Part shown: positions 60,466-64,000 of the stretch, piece by piece
Numbering within the stretch: position 1 is the first letter of the stretch
How the letters are laid out: each line of letters opens with the position of its first letter
Source of the DNA: Cryptomeria japonica
Lineage: Eukaryota; Streptophyta; Pinopsida; Cupressales; Cupressaceae
NCBI RefSeq assembly: GCF_030272615.1
Contig: NC_081410.1
Location: 252,883,533-252,947,532, forward strand
Length of the DNA: 64,000 nt
Direction of reading: 5' to 3'
The notes under the pieces: generated by a model
What the model was told of the DNA's origin: nothing
The model's database searches: none
The model's input: the letters and a program-made list of their open reading frames with translations, nothing else
Translations under genes and position numbers: made by a program

Positions 60466-63400
60466 ATGAGTCCTAATAAGTTTCCACCATTAACTCCACA
60501 TAATTATGCATCATGGAAAATTAAAGTATGGAGTAAACTAATGGAAAAGGGTCTCACACACTACATAGATGGAACAATAACAACACCACCTAATCCTAAG
60601 GCTGATCCAAATGCTCAATTAGAATGGCTCACAAAGAATTGCATGGCTCTTGGAACCTTACGCAAGTATGTATCAGATGACCTCATTTTCCACATTGAGA
60701 AGTGTAAAACAATTAAAGAGGCTTGGGATATGTTTCAAAAATTGTATGGACAAGTTGATGAAATCAGAGGCTATCAGATTGACAATGAGCTCACCAACTT
60801 AGATCCCAAGAGTTTTGATACAATCCAAGATTATGTAATCAAAGCAAATGAGCTAAGAGCAAAGCTAAAGGATTGTGGAATTGACAAGAAGGATGCTCAA
60901 TTGATATTCAACTTGTTGGACAAGCTTGCACCAGAATATGCAACATTTGTATCTAGCTTCCAAACTCATCGTTTGACAGTGGGGAGTTCTTATGTTATGC
61001 CTTCATTTGATGCTTTCACAGAAATGTTAATATTGGAACAATCTAAGTTGTTGAACATGGGGTTTCTCAAGTCTTCAAAGTCCAAGGCTTTGGTAGCAAA
61101 TCAAGGAAATCAAGGAAGTCAAGGTAGAGATTCTAACAAGAAGAAGAAGCAATCCAAGTCTAAGCCACACCAGGAAAAAGGACAATCATCCTCTCTATCA
61201 CAAGGCGATTTTTCATCCTCTTCCAAGAAGGGGACACCACCTAAGAAGGATAAACCAACTTGTGCATATTGCAAAAAGTATGGTCATGATGAGCATCGAT
61301 GCCACACAAAGCAAGTTGATGAGTTAACCAATCTTCTCAAGAAAAACAACATCAACTTGCCATCCGCCTACACAAAGAAGGATTCAACTCCTTCCTCTTC
61401 CTCACAGTTTAAGGGAAAAGGGCAAGCATTTGTGGGTACAACAGGTTCTTCACAACAGTGGATACTTGACTCAGGTGCCTCATATCACATGGGTTCTACA
61501 AAGGAGCAATTTTCTTCATTGGAACCATCTAAGGTACCTCACATTTACATAGGTGATGACACACAAGTAGAGGTTGAAGGGAAAGGTTCAGTTGACATGG
61601 ATGATGGAACATTTGAGAATGTTCTCTATGTTCCTAACTTGTCTACCAACCTTCTCTCCATCTACCAAATCACTCACTATGGGAATGGGAAAAAGGTTGA
61701 GTTTACACAAGATTCAGTTGTGGTAAAGGAACTTGATGATTATGCCTTGGTAGCAGTGGTACAAGTCAATGACAACTCAAGGCTTTATTCATTCTCCCAC
61801 TTTGTGCCAAGTTCACCTTCTAGGGCCTTGCTTACTCATTCAAATTCAGAAAGCAAGCTATGGCATGAGCGGTTTGGTCACCTCAACTACCACTATCTTC
61901 AGCAGCTAAGCACTAAAGACGTGGTCACAGGTCTACCTCGAATCAGTTTTTCAGAGGGTGTATGTTCAGGTTGTTCCATGGGCAAGCATCCCGAAGAGAA
62001 GTTTGATAAAGGGAAAAATTGGAGAGCTTTGGAAGTTCTTCAACTTGTTCACAGTGATGTAGCAGGTCCATTTCCAGCACCTTCATTCAGTAAGGCCTGC
62101 TATGTTCTTACCTTCATTGATGACTACTCCCGCTTCACTTGGGTCTACTTTCTCATTCATAAGAGTGAAGTATTTGACAGATTTCAGGACTTCAAGACTC
62201 GTGTGGAGAAGCAATCAGGGAAAGTGGTCAAGATCCTTCGCACAGATAATGGAAGGGAATATGTGAACAAGAGACTTGAGGATTTTTGTACATTTGAGGG
62301 AATTGATCTTCAACATTCTGTAGCATACACTCCACAGTAGAATGGGGTTGTAGAACGCAAGAATAGAACTCTCAAAGAAATGGCTAGCTATATGATACAT
62401 GCACGTTCTCTTGATCCCGCCTTTTGGGCAGAGGCTATCAGTTGTACCACACACATCTAGAATTGGGTTCCTCACAAAGCTTTACAAGGTATTACTCCTT
62501 TTGAAACTTGGGCTGGTAGGAAACCGATTGTGCGACATTTCAGAGTCTTTGGGTGTCCAGCATGGGCTCACATACCTCCATAGAAACGCAAGGCATTGGA
62601 ACCTCAGAGTCGACCTTGCATATTTGTTGGATATCCTGAGGGTGTTAAGGCATATAGATTGATAGATCCAGAGACACATGAGGTATTCATTGAGAGGAGT
62701 GTTCACTTTGAGGAAAGCTCTCTTAGCTTAGCCTCTCTACCTCCTCCACCTTCCTCCATTGTGGATAGTGATGTTAGTGATTCAGATGATGAGACTCCCT
62801 CAACTCTGACTCACAAGGTTCCACCTCCGTAGGGTCCACTTGTAGTTGAGGAGCCTCATTCTCCACCTCCACCTAGACCTCGTTGGGCTCGATAGACACT
62901 TGAGTCCATGGGTTCTCTTGTTGGGGATCCTTTGGATACACGGAGAACTCAATCACAACATCAAGATCTTCCACATGCATTCATTGCTACCGCTTCCGAT
63001 CCATAGACATTTAGGGAAGCATCAGGGGTTCCTGAGTGGGACCAAGCTATGGAGGAAGAGTATAGTTCCTTGATGAGGAACAACACATGGGATCTAGTCC
63101 ATCTCCCTAAGGGGAGAAAGATGGTTCGATGTAAGTGGATCTATCAGACCAAGTTTGTAGCAGATGGTAGTGTGGATAAGTATAAGGCTCGGCTTGTTGC
63201 AAAAGGTTTCTCGTAGGTTGCAGGTGTTGACTATACTGAGACCTTTGCATCCATAGCCAAGATGAACTCCATTCATTTGACACTTGCTCTTGCTGCAGCT
63301 CATGGTTGGGCTGTACATCAGATGGATGTGAAGAGTGCTTTTCTTCATGGTGATCTTGATGAGGAGATTTATATGGAGCAGCCACAGGGTTTCATCCAAG

Positions 63401-64000
63401 ATACTTCCTTGGTTTGCAGACTAAGGAAATCTCTCTATGGCCTTAAGCAGGCCCCCAGGGCTTGGTACGCCAAGATGGATTCCTTTCTTCTCTCCACCGG
63501 GTTCACCAGGTGTCATTTCGATCTGAATGTATACATTTTGAGACAGGATGACTCTCACTTGATACTTGTGCTCTATGTTGATGACTTGATCATTACAGGG
63601 AGTACTTCATCCATCATTAGCAGGGTCAAATCTGCTTTGCATGAAAGATTTGCTATGACTAACTTGGGTCTTTTGCACTACTTTCTCGGGATAGAGATTT
63701 CACAGTCACCTTCCAGGATCACACTATCACAGCCCAAGTATGCTCTTGATCTACTTGCACACTTTCATATGGCTGATTGTAAGCTTGTGCCGACTCCCTT
63801 TCTTTTAGGAGTCAAGCTTGAGGCTCAGTGTTCTTCACCACCAGTTGATGCCACTTTGTATCGTCAGCTTGTGGGTAGTCTCATCTACTTGACTCATACA
63901 CGCCCTGATATTTCATTTGCAGTTGGTATGGTTTCCCGCTTCATGCAGGATCCACATGAGCTTCATTGGAAAGCCACCAAATGCATTCTTCATTACATCC
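60466..64000 (+). pseudogene. Copia-D gag-pol (Gag, protease, integrase, reverse transcriptase)
   Basis: The start is ATG 60466 (SPNKFPPLTPHNYASWKIKV, a standard copia gag opening); the upstream in-frame ATG 60355 is in the leader and is not needed. CCHC knuckle CAYCKKYGHDEHRC lies at 61261-61302, protease WILDSGASYHMGS at about 61459-61497, pre-integrase LWHERFGHLNYHYLQQL at about 61858. Integrase has VHSDVAGPF, LRTDNGREY and NGVVERKNRT. RT has [34 protein letters not shown] and active-site YVDDLIITG (about 63573). TAG codons stand at 62338, 62458, 62581, 62830, 62893, 63004 and 63214, all in frame, with no other stop or shift. Each fits a Gln. The frame is open at the window end. Confidence 0.92.

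Larger units (their letters stand above)
58456..64000 (+). mobile_element. Copia-D: Ty1/copia element, 5' part
   Basis: 5' LTR (58456-58902), primer site, a leader of about 1.55 kb and a single gag-pol frame (60466 to the window end) reaching RT. The 3' end, the RNase H end and the 3' LTR are outside. It is inserted into the Copia-C protease. The frame has no shift over 3.5 kb, only seven TAG codons. It is the likely autonomous relative of the non-autonomous element at 8162-11011. Confidence 0.92.

Noticed and set aside
60466-64000. A reassigned genetic code (TAG read as Gln by default)
   Set aside because: Everything else indicates a plant nuclear genome with the standard code. TAG also ends frames at expected family ends (49373), and other stops occur in older elements.

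Overview
The window looks like intergenic DNA from a seed plant with a large, repeat-rich nuclear genome. A conifer or other gymnosperm is my guess, based only on style: AT-rich sequence, old nested LTR retrotransposons, very long LTRs, and no recognisable host gene in 64 kb. Nearly all of the sequence can be assigned to Ty1/copia and Ty3/gypsy elements inserted into one another. I see no rRNA, tRNA or CRISPR feature.

Layout: (1) 1-3318, 3' part of a plus-strand copia (Copia-A: RT, RNase H, multi-PPT 3' region, 3' LTR). (2) 3319-12323, plus-strand gypsy internal region (Gypsy-A: gag, PR, an extra RNase H, RT, RNase H, INT), split by a minus-strand non-autonomous element at 8162-11011 with paired LTRs, PBS and PPT. 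(3) 12324-15840, 26946-27707 and 35057-37862, unassigned AT-rich sequence, itself split by two complete elements: Gypsy-B (minus strand, 15841-26945, TSD ATAGT, Tat-like with a second RNase H after the first) and Copia-B (minus strand, 27708-35056, LTRs about 1.46 kb). (4) 37863-39822 plus 54111-54655, one degenerate minus-strand coding region of a family I do not recognise. It is split by (5) a 14.3 kb chromovirus (39823-54105, plus strand, TSD GTCAC) whose LTRs are unusually long (4618 and 4720 bp) and nearly identical, so it is the youngest complete insertion here. (6) 54656-58455, a probable copia LTR and its gag/PR (Copia-C), interrupted by (7) Copia-D (58456 to the window end), which has a 447-bp 5' LTR, a 1.5 kb leader and one long gag-pol frame.

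No element has a fully open gag-pol, but several are damaged almost only by point nonsense changes. In Copia-D (7 of 7) and the chromovirus (3 of 3), every in-frame stop is TAG where family context suggests glutamine (CAG). The same coding-strand C-to-T signature dominates in Gypsy-A INT, Copia-A and Copia-B. Other points of note are the RNase H-like domain placed before RT in Gypsy-A, the shared LTR core between the non-autonomous element and Copia-D, and microsatellite length differences between the twin chromovirus LTRs.
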